Positions 1-7,913 of a stretch of 38,094 nucleotides of DNA are shown here, in pieces. The notes below the pieces were generated by a model. It did not search any database. It was not told where the DNA came from and was given only the letters and a program-made list of their open reading frames with translations. The stretch lies in contig CAIUXU010000189.1 of the NCBI GenBank assembly GCA_903903205.1, positions 1 to 38,094 of the forward strand, read 5' to 3'. The stretch's first letter is position 1; each line of letters begins with the position of its first letter. The stretch comes from an uncultured Syntrophobacterales bacterium. GTDB taxonomy: Bacteria; Desulfobacterota; Syntrophia; Syntrophales; UBA5619. Both the position numbers and the translations under genes were made by a program.

Positions 1-389
1 AAGACCTCTACCGCCCCCGAAAATCGTGGGGCCTGCCGGAAATTCTCAAGGCGGATGGTCGACCGAAGGCGCTCTGCATCCCGCGCGGCCTGGTCATCCC
101 CTACATCTCCGGCGGTATCATCCAACGGATTCGGATCCGCCGCCCGGAACACCATCGGACAGAACAATGGCCCGCGCCCTACTACGTCCTGCCGGGTTCG
201 GCGATGCCGACGATGCTCCTCGGGCGGGAGCGGCGCGCGTTTGTCGTCGTCGAGTCGGAGTTGGATGCGATTGCCTGCTGCTCGGGAAATTCCCTGGCTG
301 GCGCCGTCGCCCTCGGGTCGGTCAGCGCGAAACCGGATGCGGATACCTTCACTGTCCTCCAGGGCGCGCTCCAGATCCTCAATGCACTC
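1..389 (+). repeat. Left copy of the terminal repeat (assembly overlap)
   Basis: Bases 1-389 match 37706-38094 with 7 mismatches (about 98 percent), at 92, 182, 191, 218, 242, 284 and 290. Six are synonymous and one changes Asn to Lys. This is best read as the two ends of one circular genome joined across strain variants. Confidence 0.9.
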
Positions 390-992
390 GACTTTGATGC
401 GGCTGGGAAGCAAGCGATGGCCTGGTGGGTGGAGCATTTCCCCCGGTGTAAGCGGTGGCCTGCGCCAAAAGGCAAAGATCCGGGCGATGCTGTCCGGCTG
501 GGGATTGATTTGGAGGGATGGATTAAAGGGGGGTTGCCGCCTGCGTTAACGATTTGCGCGCCGAAAACGGGAGAAAATGGGAAAACGGGGCGGCCGACAG
601 CGGCAAGTAAGGGGTCAGAGCGGCCGACAGCGGCAAGCAAGACGTCGGATCATGTTGCCGGCGTCGGCCAAGTGATCGATGTGGCGGAGGCGGCGCCCGC
701 CTTCCCCGTTCGTTCTGAGCCTATTGAAAGAGCTCCCGCCGCCGGACAGCCTATCACGAATCCGCCCGGCGACGACGGCCCTCTCTCGCCTCCATTGCGC
801 GAGCTGTACCTGCTGCTGAGAAACAACCCGACCGTGCGGATCATCAACACGGCGACCCGCTACACGGTTCTGAGAAACGGGCGGTATGTCGGTGGAAGAA
901 TCAATGAACTGGTCTTCCGCGATCAAGAGTGCATGAAATACCTCGCAAACCACCCCGCCGAAGAGATCCACGCGGGGAATTATGTCGTATAA
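1..992 (+). CDS. DNA primase, C-terminal part (TOPRIM), 5' end lies at the far end of the window
   Basis: This is the 3' part of a primase that starts at 37216 and continues here when the genome is circular. The reading frame is open from base 3 to the TAA at 990-992, and joining the two ends gives about 493 residues. The TOPRIM signature is visible: a VVVESELDA strand with the catalytic Glu (about residue 248 of the joined protein), then ALDFDAAG with the DxD metal-binding pair (about 294/296), then KDPGDA. After the TOPRIM fold comes a low-complexity linker with a duplicated RPTAASK block (590-607 and 620-637, 30 bp apart) and a charged C-terminal domain of unknown fold. It probably makes RNA primers for phage replication with the SF3 helicase at 35215. 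Confidence 0.85.
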   Translation, partial: DLYRPRKSWGLPEILKADGRPKALCIPRGLVIPYISGGIIQRIRIRRPEHHRTEQWPAPYYVLPGSAMPTMLLGRERRAFVVVESELDAIACCSGNSLAGAVALGSVSAKPDADTFTVLQGALQILNALDFDAAGKQAMAWWVEHFPRCKRWPAPKGKDPGDAVRLGIDLEGWIKGGLPPALTICAPKTGENGKTGRPTAASKGSERPTAASKTSDHVAGVGQVIDVAEAAPAFPVRSEPIERAPAAGQPITNPPGDDGPLSPPLRELYLLLRNNPTVRIINTATRYTVLRNGRYVGGRINELVFRDQECMKYLANHPAEEIHAGNYVV

Positions 993-1002
993 CAGGAGGG
1001 AT

Positions 1003-1308
1003 ATGAAAGAGGAGTTTTATTGTGACGGCGGAGAGTTTGCCTACCCGATAAACTGGTGGGTCAATCTCGCCTACGACGAGCAAAGGATTGTAACAATAGA
1101 ACTGCAAAAGGCAGACATCCGGGGTGGGAATATGTGGTGCAAGCATCACGGCGAGTTTGCCGAGCCTGGCTGCTTCAAAGGATGTGACGCCTACGATCCG
1201 AGAAACAAAGTCAGTGGTCGGTGCAGGGATTACGTTTACGGCCTGACCGGGACGGGTATCAAATACAACATTCATCCCGACGGGAGAGTGGAAAAAGTAG
1301 GGAAGTAA
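1003..1308 (+). CDS. Hypothetical Cys-rich small protein
   Basis: This 101-residue protein has no family I recognise. I chose the ATG at 1003 because AGGAGG lies 3 bases upstream, although an in-frame ATG at 982 would overlap the primase stop. The central part holds four cysteines and a His pair (WCKHHGEF, GCFKGCD, GRCRDY), which could bind a metal such as zinc. It begins 10 bases after the primase stop and is followed by a DUF5131 gene, so it is probably in the same transcript. The role is unknown. Confidence 0.6.
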   Translation: MKEEFYCDGGEFAYPINWWVNLAYDEQRIVTIELQKADIRGGNMWCKHHGEFAEPGCFKGCDAYDPRNKVSGRCRDYVYGLTGTGIKYNIHPDGRVEKVGK

Positions 1309-1335
1309 ACGAAGCTTTTATGGAGGGGGGAAAAG

Positions 1336-2334
1336 ATGATCGATATATCAAATGGACGCTATTGGGATCTGCCCTGGTCGCTGGTTGATGGTTGCACGCC
1401 CTGTTCGCCGGGATGTGATCACTGCTGGTCGGCGGTAATCGCTCATAGATTCTTCCGTGAGGGCGAGCCGGGATATTGTGCGGGGATACTAACTGACGAC
1501 AAAGGCAGGTTTAACGGTGACATTATCACCCACCCCGAACGCCTCTACATCCCCTTGACGCGCCGGAGGCCTACCGTGTATGCGGTGTGGAATGACCTAT
1601 TTCATGAGGCGGTGTCGTATACTTTCATAGGTCGTGCTTTATCGTATGCGATTGGCGAGTTTCGTCATACGTTTTTGGTGCTCACAAAAAGGCCACAGAG
1701 GATGGCCGATCTTATGGGCCGCTTCTATGCCGAGTGCGACGAAAAATCACTACGGCGAGCGATTAACGTCTATTGCGGCCTCACCATATGCAATCAGGAG
1801 GAAGCGGACGAGAAGATCCCGGTGTTCCTCCAGGTGCCGGGCAAGAAGTTTCTGAGCATTGAGCCGATGTTAGGGCCGATCGACCTGTCTGGAATCGCGC
1901 TAAAGTGTTTGGAGTCGGGAACTGATTGTGGTGGCGGTATGCAAGAAAAGCGTCCCGGATGCTGGAAGGGTAATTGTATGGGAAACGCTCATGTCGATGC
2001 CGTCATCCTCGGCGGCGAGACCAGCCCCGGCGCAAGACCGATACACCCCGATTGGGCTCGATCGGTCCAGAATCAGTGCGCGGCTGCCAACGTCCCTTTC
2101 TTTTTTAAGGGCTGGGGTGAATGGCTCCCTGTTTACGACCGTGACAAGGATGATCCGGATTTTAGAAAATGTGACGGCGTGAAACTAATTACCCCGCAAG
2201 GGCGCTGGTTGAATCGCGCTGGCGGTCAAGGCTTTCATGGGGCGCGTGTGATGCGAGTTGACCGAATCGGGAAGAAACGCGCCGGTCGCCTCCTTGATGG
2301 CCAGACTTATGATGATCTGCCGTGGAATAAATAA
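1336..2334 (+). CDS. DUF5131 family protein (phage Gp37/Gp68-like)
   Basis: This 332-residue protein matches the Gp37/Gp68 (DUF5131) family, common in phages and prophages and without an established biochemical role. Family hallmarks are visible in order: an N-terminal Cys cluster CTPCSPGCDHCW, PLTRRRPTVYAVWNDLFHE, LTKRPQRM, FLSIEPMLGPIDL, VILGGETSPGARP, and VPFFFKGWGEW near the end. The Cys cluster resembles a metal or iron-sulfur site, and the family has been compared with radical-SAM-like folds; that link is an inference. A GGAGGGG motif lies upstream of the ATG. The stop overlaps the next start (TAATG), so it is translationally coupled to the terminase small subunit candidate. Confidence 0.8.
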   Translation: MIDISNGRYWDLPWSLVDGCTPCSPGCDHCWSAVIAHRFFREGEPGYCAGILTDDKGRFNGDIITHPERLYIPLTRRRPTVYAVWNDLFHEAVSYTFIGRALSYAIGEFRHTFLVLTKRPQRMADLMGRFYAECDEKSLRRAINVYCGLTICNQEEADEKIPVFLQVPGKKFLSIEPMLGPIDLSGIALKCLESGTDCGGGMQEKRPGCWKGNCMGNAHVDAVILGGETSPGARPIHPDWARSVQNQCAAANVPFFFKGWGEWLPVYDRDKDDPDFRKCDGVKLITPQGRWLNRAGGQGFHGARVMRVDRIGKKRAGRLLDGQTYDDLPWNK

Positions 2335-3158
2335 TGGATAAGGAAGCCCTCGAAAAACTGCTTGACGGCAAGCCGAAAGAGATCCGGCATAAGGCGATCC
2401 TGCTGTTCAACGGAACGGCCACCGGCGCGAAGGCGTACCAGGACGAACCGTCTTCGGCGACCCGGCGCAACTGGGAGGATTCGGAAGCCGCACTGAACAA
2501 GTTCATCGGCGAGATAGGGTCAGCGCCTGAACCTGAGGACGACGAAGACAAGCCGCTGCGGACCATTGCCGCTGTCCTCGAATATCTGAAGGCGAACGAT
2601 TGGCGCGTCACACAGACCAGCCTTTATCGCCACCAGAAAGAGGGCAAGATCGCGCCTCGCCGCGACGGCTGCTATACGCTCCGCGATGTGGACAAATACG
2701 CTCGGAACTGGCTCAAGCAGAAATCCACAGGAAAGAAGGTTGCCGAGAAGGCGGAAGAGCAGCAGGCGAAAAAGCTGGGGCTGGAAATCAGCATCCTGGA
2801 GCAGAACGACAAGAAGTTGAAGTTTTTCAATGATCGCGAAGCGGGGCTCTACATCCCGAAGGAGCTTATGGAGATCGAACTGGCAGGGCGGGCGGGAATC
2901 CTTGACGCGGGTTTGAAGCACATGGTCCAGTCGCGCATCGCCGAATGGATACGCGCCGTCAATGGTGAAATGAAAAAACTTGGCGACCTGCTCCACCTGG
3001 TCAACAGCGACATCGACGAGCACATCAACAGCTATGCCAGCGCGCTCTCCTACCAGGTCGTGATTGAGGCCGAAGAAGACGCCCCCGCCGAAGTTACGCA
3101 AATTAGTGAATCGCCGGAAACGGAATCAAAAACAGAAGGAGGACTCGTCCCATGCTGA
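2334..3158 (+). CDS. Putative terminase small subunit
   Basis: This 274-residue protein sits directly upstream of the terminase large subunit, the usual place for the DNA-recognition subunit. Residues about 65-120 look like a winged-helix/excisionase-type DNA-binding domain (TSLYRHQKEGKI, then CYTLRDVDKYARNWL). A Lys/Glu-rich coiled-coil stretch follows (about 125-165) and then a helical domain, as expected for an oligomeric lambda Nu1-like subunit. Its start overlaps the DUF5131 stop by one base, and its end overlaps the next small gene by 7 bases. Assignment rests mostly on position and domain layout; another DNA-binding packaging accessory is possible. Confidence 0.6.
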   Translation: MDKEALEKLLDGKPKEIRHKAILLFNGTATGAKAYQDEPSSATRRNWEDSEAALNKFIGEIGSAPEPEDDEDKPLRTIAAVLEYLKANDWRVTQTSLYRHQKEGKIAPRRDGCYTLRDVDKYARNWLKQKSTGKKVAEKAEEQQAKKLGLEISILEQNDKKLKFFNDREAGLYIPKELMEIELAGRAGILDAGLKHMVQSRIAEWIRAVNGEMKKLGDLLHLVNSDIDEHINSYASALSYQVVIEAEEDAPAEVTQISESPETESKTEGGLVPC

Positions 3159-3316
3159 AAAATCAGGATCAAATCGAAATCGCGTTAATGTCCGCTCTGG
3201 TAGCGGAGAGCGTTCTTCAGCTCGTGTCGGTAGCGAGCGTCATTAGTGCCAAGAGGATCATGTCTGAAACGGTAGATAAGCTCCTAAAACTAGACGAGAA
3301 GGTAAAAAAGTTATGA
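3152..3316 (+). CDS. Small hypothetical protein between the terminase subunits
   Basis: This 54-residue frame starts at an ATG 8 bases after a strong AAGGAGGA site (3136-3143). It overlaps the upstream gene by 7 bases and the downstream terminase start by an ATGA (3313-3316), so both junctions look translationally coupled. The protein begins MLKNQDQIEIA, has a fairly hydrophobic middle (ALVAESVLQLVSVASVIS) and a Lys-rich end. It is below common length cut-offs and would easily be missed. The function is unknown; it may simply couple translation of the two terminase genes or be a small packaging accessory. Confidence 0.6.
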   Translation: MLKNQDQIEIALMSALVAESVLQLVSVASVISAKRIMSETVDKLLKLDEKVKKL

Positions 3317-5373
3317 GTAAAATAAGCATGTTGATCGTCCATATCCCCCGAATCACCCCGTGGCTGCCGCCTTCTCTGTTGAAAACCATTGGCGAGATCC
3401 GCCACCGGGTGCAGTTCTCCGATCCGGAGCGCAGGATCTTCCGCAAGCGGCGCAAGATCCCTGTATCGCAGTGGTGCGAAAAGTTCCGCGTGCTCACCAT
3501 GTCGGTCCTGCCGGGCAAGTGGCGAAACTCCGTCACGCCCTACCTGGCCGGCATCATGGACGCCTCGTTTTTCCCGTCGGTCCGCACGGTCATCATCTGC
3601 AAGTCACCGCAGGTAGGGGGCACAGAATCAGTCCTGAATTGCATAGGCTACGCCATCGACCGCGACCCTGGCCCGGTGCTCTGTGTCTATCCGGATGAGA
3701 TGACCGCGCGCGAAAACAATTCCGACCGCATCCAGCCGATGATCAAGTCCTCCCCGCGCCTACGCTCCTACATGACCGGCGCGGACGACGACAGCAACAT
3801 GCTCAAGATCCGCCTGACCCACATGCCGATCTATATGGCCTGGGCGCACTCCGCCGCCCGGCTGGGCAACAAGCCGATCCGCTACGTCGTCTTCGATGAA
3901 ACCGACAAATACCCCGAGACCTCCGGCAAGCGCGAGACCGACCCGATCTCCCTCGGCCAGGCGCGCACGATCACCTACCGTCACAACTGCAAAATCTGGA
4001 AGATCTCCACCCCGACCACCGAGGCGGGAAACATCTGGCGCGCGATGACCGAAGAGGCGCAGGTTATTTTCGACTATTGGGCGGCCTGCCCCGCGTGTAA
4101 CGTCCTGCAGAAAATGACCTTCCGTCAGATCAAATGGGCGCACAAAACCGAGCCCGGACCCGACGGCAAATCCCACTCCGAAGAACCGGAAATGATCGAG
4201 GCGGAAAAGCTCGCGTGGTACGAATGCCCCCACTGCCTCGCTCCCTGGAACGATTATGACCGGGATGTCGCTGTGCGGAATGGCAAGTGGCGGGAGAGGA
4301 TCAAGGAGAAGGCGGAAGGTGAGCTTTCCGAAGGTCCGGTTCCCGCCCCCCTCGGCATTGCCGAATACCTCAAGTTACACCGCCCGGTGAAGATTGCCTT
4401 TCACCTGCCGTCGTGGCTGTCGCCGTTCGTCTCACTCTCCTCCCCCGCTTCCGCCTTCCTGCGCGGGATGGGCGATATGAACAAGTTCAAAGACTTCCAT
4501 AACAAGCACCTGGCCGAACCGTGGAAACTGACGATTGTCTCCCGTAGCTCCGAGGAGATCTTTGCCGCAAGGTGCGACCTTCCCCCGCAGACCGTCCCGG
4601 AAGCGGCGTTCGCGCTTACCATCGGCATCGATGTCCAGCAGCACGGATTCTGGTTCGCCGTCCGCGCGTGGTCGCCGGAGATTACAAGCTGGCTCATTCA
4701 CTATGGATTTCTTGCAACCTGGGATGATGTTGAAAAGCTGATCTTCGAGTCATCCTACCCGGTGGCCGACACGGGCCGCTCCATGCGGATCTTCCGCGCC
4801 TGTGTCGATACCGGCGGATCGAAAAAATACGAAGATATGACGATGACCGAAGAGACCTATTTCTGGGTGATCAAGAATCACGGGCGCGGCGGCTGCGCGA
4901 TCTGGGGCACAAAGGGGGCAAGCCACGCCATCGCCGGGAAGCTCAGCCTCGGCCCCGGGATCGTCTCCACTCCCAGCGGGAAAAAACTCCCCGAATCGAT
5001 CCGGATCTTGACGGTGGACACCGAGAAGGCGAAAGACCAGTACCACTACCGCCTGAAGCTGGCCATAAAGCCCGACACCCGCGACCTCCCCGGCGCCGCG
5101 TTCCTCCATGCCGACACCGGGAACGATTACGTCGCCCAGATCCTGTCGGAAGAGAAGCAGAAAGACGAAAAGGGCCGCGACTCCTGGGTGAACGTGCACA
5201 GCAGGCCAAATCACCTGCTTGATGCGGAAATCCTTGCAGGGAGTTGCGCCGAGATGGAGTTCCCCGGCGGCGGGTTGCGGCTGCTGGCCGCCTACGCGAA
5301 CCGGGATCAGGTCACACAGGAACCAAAAGACGGTAAACCGACCACAAAAATTAAGAAACCAGGGAGGTGGTAG
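3313..5373 (+). CDS. Terminase large subunit, lambda GpA family
   Basis: This is the DNA-packaging motor of 686 residues, a normal length for the GpA family. It pumps DNA into the prohead and cuts concatemers. The ATPase domain shows the GpA-type Walker A variant KSPQVGGTE (residues 97-105) and Walker B VVFDE (Asp195-Glu196). Two CxxC pairs (259/262 and 305/308) form a zinc-finger-like insert common in this family. The nuclease half begins near TIGIDVQQ with a likely metal-binding Asp440. The start is an ATGA overlap with the upstream small gene. A GpA-type enzyme suggests cos-type packaging rather than headful, but the cos site is not identified. Confidence 0.93.
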   Translation: MSKISMLIVHIPRITPWLPPSLLKTIGEIRHRVQFSDPERRIFRKRRKIPVSQWCEKFRVLTMSVLPGKWRNSVTPYLAGIMDASFFPSVRTVIICKSPQVGGTESVLNCIGYAIDRDPGPVLCVYPDEMTARENNSDRIQPMIKSSPRLRSYMTGADDDSNMLKIRLTHMPIYMAWAHSAARLGNKPIRYVVFDETDKYPETSGKRETDPISLGQARTITYRHNCKIWKISTPTTEAGNIWRAMTEEAQVIFDYWAACPACNVLQKMTFRQIKWAHKTEPGPDGKSHSEEPEMIEAEKLAWYECPHCLAPWNDYDRDVAVRNGKWRERIKEKAEGELSEGPVPAPLGIAEYLKLHRPVKIAFHLPSWLSPFVSLSSPASAFLRGMGDMNKFKDFHNKHLAEPWKLTIVSRSSEEIFAARCDLPPQTVPEAAFALTIGIDVQQHGFWFAVRAWSPEITSWLIHYGFLATWDDVEKLIFESSYPVADTGRSMRIFRACVDTGGSKKYEDMTMTEETYFWVIKNHGRGGCAIWGTKGASHAIAGKLSLGPGIVSTPSGKKLPESIRILTVDTEKAKDQYHYRLKLAIKPDTRDLPGAAFLHADTGNDYVAQILSEEKQKDEKGRDSWVNVHSRPNHLLDAEILAGSCAEMEFPGGGLRLLAAYANRDQVTQEPKDGKPTTKIKKPGRW

Positions 5374-5640
5374 ATGGGTACGGATACGGCGTTGTCGGGC
5401 ATGAAAGCGATTACGGATCACTGCGGGGCCATCGGTCTGCAACGCACGGAGTCATCGATCCTTCAGTTAAGGATTCAATACGGCTTTCCAATGAAGAAAA
5501 TGTTGGGTACCTGGGTGAGCGATAAACTCCAGATCGAAGAATGGCGGAAGAAATTCCTCTCCGGCGACGTGGATCAGGCGCCCTCCATTCGCCCGGAACC
5601 GCCGCTCTCCCGCCGCACGGCGACCAGGGGCCGAAGGTGA
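5374..5640 (+). CDS. Putative winged-helix DNA-binding protein
   Basis: This 88-residue protein starts right after the terminase stop (TAG then ATG), with GGGAGGTGG upstream. The middle (residues about 18-62) looks like a small winged-helix/excisionase-type fold: a helix containing TESSILQLRI, the turn YGFPMKKM, then a wing and SDKLQIEEW. A similar arrangement is seen in the small subunit candidate at 2334. The tail is Pro/Arg-rich. It could help packaging-site recognition or regulate the late operon. It is not a gpW homologue, since gpW is clearly at 6121. Confidence 0.5.
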   Translation: MGTDTALSGMKAITDHCGAIGLQRTESSILQLRIQYGFPMKKMLGTWVSDKLQIEEWRKKFLSGDVDQAPSIRPEPPLSRRTATRGRR

Positions 5641-5768
5641 CCGGCGGAAGCGGAACGGTTCATAAGGAGCGGTGGAGGGAAACCCTCAAAAAACACCCCG
5701 AAAGGGAGCGACACAAAAACAGACCGATGGACAAATAACATGCCAAATATGCGTAATGAGATAAATAT

Positions 5769-5918
5769 ATGATGTTTTCGGGGGGCATATACTTAGCTTC
5801 CGACCTCGGCCCCGATGCGATCCTCCTCTGCTGGGAATCCCCCGGCGAGGATTGCCACCGCCGCCTGATTGCCGCATGGCTCGAATCGCACCTCAAAATC
5901 AAAGTTCCTGAATTGTAA
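5769..5918 (+). pseudogene. DUF488-like C-terminal fragment
   Basis: A 49-residue frame encodes only the C-terminal signature of DUF488-type proteins: LLCWESPGEDCHRRLIAAWL, then a basic segment ending at VPEL. Full-length members are well over 100 residues, so the N-terminal two thirds are missing. In-frame stops lie just upstream (5754 and 5757), and there is no good ribosome binding site. The preceding 100 bases are AT-richer than the neighbours. I read it as a remnant left by recombination at this junction, though a tiny functional protein cannot be excluded. Confidence 0.55.
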
Positions 5919-5926
5919 CCCACCCC

Positions 5927-5962
5927 GGCCCGAGGAGAGCGATCTCCTCGGGCCTCTTTTTT
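5927..5962 (+). terminator. Rho-independent terminator
   Basis: A perfect 12-bp stem (GGCCCGAGGAGA / TCTCCTCGGGCC) with a GCGA tetraloop is followed by TCTTTTTT. It lies after the terminase block and before the head genes. This implies that head genes have their own promoter, that antitermination operates, or that termination is only partial. Confidence 0.9.
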
Positions 5963-5984
5963 GCCCCTCCAAAACCTCTGTCAA

Positions 5985-6061
5985 CCCCGAAAACACCTCG
6001 AAAATACCCCCAAAACACCCCGAAAACACCCTCAAAACACCCCGAAAACACCCCGAAAACC
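5985..6061 (+). repeat. Seven tandem 11-bp repeats with phased A-tracts
   Basis: Seven back-to-back 11-mers follow the pattern CCCCGAAAACA, with 0-3 changes per copy. A further similar unit occurs near 5690. Every unit carries AAAA at the same place, so A-tracts recur once per helical turn, a pattern known to bend DNA. The array lies between the terminator and the gpW gene. No ORF with a protein-like composition covers it. Confidence 0.85.
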
Positions 6062-6120
6062 CTCAAATTTCCGTTTCGCCAAAAAACCGCCCCTTATACT
6101 GCCCCCCAAACGGGGGAAAC

Positions 6121-6348
6121 ATGGCCTACACCTCAACCGATCTGACGAATGTCGAAACTGCAATCCGGGCGATCATCTCCGGCACGCGCACCGTCAGCCT
6201 CTCTATGGGCGACAAAACCATTCAATACACCGCCGTCGATCTGCCCGCCCTACGCTCCCTCCGGGACGAAATCAAGGCGGAGATCGGCGCCACCGCCGGG
6301 ACGTGCAGCCCTCGCACCTATGCCCGCCAGGGAGGCCGCGGAATATGA
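6121..6348 (+). CDS. Head-tail joining protein, gpW-like
   Basis: This 75-residue protein has the gpW pattern: a helix with TDLTNVETAIRAIISG, a beta hairpin VSLSMGDKTIQYTAV, and a second helix LPALRSLRDEIKAEIG. In lambda, gpW plugs the portal after DNA packaging and forms the platform for gpFII. I chose the ATG at 6121 because the family begins there; in-frame sequence upstream is the 11-bp repeat array and the DUF488-like remnant. Its stop overlaps the portal start (ATGA), matching the lambda W-B gene order. Confidence 0.85.
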   Translation: MAYTSTDLTNVETAIRAIISGTRTVSLSMGDKTIQYTAVDLPALRSLRDEIKAEIGATAGTCSPRTYARQGGRGI

Positions 6349-7913
6349 CGAAACTGGAATCCTTCTCCGCCTCCATCATCGATCGCCTCCAGGAGTTCGC
6401 CTCGCACCGCTCCGCCCTCGCGCGCCATCGCTACCTGATCGGCATGAATCCACAGAAACGCTCCGAGATGTACGCCGCCGCGAAAACCACCCGGCTGACC
6501 GGCGCCTGGTCCATCGCAAACGCGAATGTAAACGACATCATCGGCCTCTCCAACCCCGCGATTCGCTCCCGCGTCCGCCAACTGATCCGGGATTTCCCCT
6601 ACCTGGCCCGCGCCGCGAATGTGATGGTCGATTATTCCATCGGTCCCGGCATCATGTTTCAGTCCAAGGCCAGGGGAGCAAGCGGCAAACCGGACAAACG
6701 CCGGATACAGCAGATCGAAGACGCCGTCCACTGGTGGATGGACGAAGCCGACGCAGCAGGCAAACTCCACTTCAACGAGATCATGCGTCTGGCCAAGCGC
6801 CAGGACCTTGAGTCCGGCGAATTCGTCATCGTGAAAACCTACCCGAAAACCGCGAACCGCTTCCTGCCGTTCGCCCTCCAGGTCTACGAGGCGGATTGGC
6901 TCACCGGCGCGCATGACAGTTACGGCGCCGGCGGCATCGGCATGGCGTCCGCCCCCGGCGACAAGGAGACCCGGCAGGGCATCGAATACGATAAGCAGAC
7001 CGGCCGCGTCACGGGTTACTGGTTTATGGACCCCTACTATGGCGGAAAAGAGGTCTATGTCCCCGCCGATCAGGTGATCCATGGCTTCGACACCCTTCGC
7101 CCTCAGCAGCTCCGGGGCGTCTCTCCCTTCGCGCCGGGAGTCCAGGTGGCCCACGACCTCTCCGACTACATGGATGCGGAGATCGACACGGCCAAGATGG
7201 CCGCCAAATATCTGGCCTTTATCAAGACCCCCGATCCCTCCTTCCGCCAGGATGCGCTTGCATTGAACGGCACATCCGCCTCCGGCGCGACCCAGAAGAT
7301 CGAAGAGATGGAAAACGCGATCATCGAATATCTCCGCCCTGGCGAAGAGGTGGACATCGCCCAGCACAACCGCCCCGGCGCCACCTTCGCCCCGTTCGTC
7401 CGCCTGGTTCTGACGATGCTCTCGATCACGACGGGCGCCCCCTATGAATTGATATCCGGCGATTACCAGGGCCTGAACTTCTCCACGGCGCGGATCGTCC
7501 GGAACGATTTTAGTCAGCAGCTCCGCCCGGTCTCCGTGCGGCACATCCGTCAATTCGGGATGCCTGCCCTGCGGACGATGCTGGACGTGGCCGTTTTGTC
7601 CGGGAAGCTCACGCTCCCCGGCTATTGGCAAGATCCCCGGCGCTATCAGGAAAGCGAATGGCAGCCGCCGGGAATGGAAGCGGTCGATCCGCTGCGCGAA
7701 GCAAAAAGCCAGATCGAGGCGATCAGTTACGGCCTGAAATCGCCCCAGGAGGTAGCCCGCGAGCGCGGCAGGGATCTTGAGGATATCTACGATGAAATCA
7801 AGGCCGCAAAAGAGATGGCCACAGAGATGGGGCTTGAATTCGCAAGCGCCAAGACCTCGGTGAAGAGCAACCCTGCCGCCATCCTGCAGGAAGTCGGAGG
7901 AGTCAGCACATGA
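6345..7913 (+). CDS. Portal protein, lambda gpB family
   Basis: This 522-residue portal forms the dodecameric ring through which DNA enters and leaves the capsid. Lambda-portal features are present: RAANVMVDYSIGPGI near residue 90, VPADQVIHGFD, LRGVSPFAPG, a PGEEVD segment, and LSITTGAPYELISGDYQGLN with the following ARIVRNDF. The C-terminal region (SYGLKSPQEVARERGRDLED) is typical. The start at 6345 has AGGGAGG upstream and overlaps the gpW stop. Its own stop overlaps the protease/capsid start by ATGA, so translation is coupled. Confidence 0.93.
   Translation: MTKLESFSASIIDRLQEFASHRSALARHRYLIGMNPQKRSEMYAAAKTTRLTGAWSIANANVNDIIGLSNPAIRSRVRQLIRDFPYLARAANVMVDYSIGPGIMFQSKARGASGKPDKRRIQQIEDAVHWWMDEADAAGKLHFNEIMRLAKRQDLESGEFVIVKTYPKTANRFLPFALQVYEADWLTGAHDSYGAGGIGMASAPGDKETRQGIEYDKQTGRVTGYWFMDPYYGGKEVYVPADQVIHGFDTLRPQQLRGVSPFAPGVQVAHDLSDYMDAEIDTAKMAAKYLAFIKTPDPSFRQDALALNGTSASGATQKIEEMENAIIEYLRPGEEVDIAQHNRPGATFAPFVRLVLTMLSITTGAPYELISGDYQGLNFSTARIVRNDFSQQLRPVSVRHIRQFGMPALRTMLDVAVLSGKLTLPGYWQDPRRYQESEWQPPGMEAVDPLREAKSQIEAISYGLKSPQEVARERGRDLEDIYDEIKAAKEMATEMGLEFASAKTSVKSNPAAILQEVGGVST

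Noticed and set aside
5985..6061. CRISPR array
   Set aside because: Units are 11 bp and contiguous with no spacers, so this is a simple tandem repeat.
5961..6344. Upstream extension of the portal frame
   Set aside because: The sequence in this stretch is the 11-bp repeat array and the gpW gene read in another frame. The ATG at 6345 overlaps the gpW stop, the usual arrangement.
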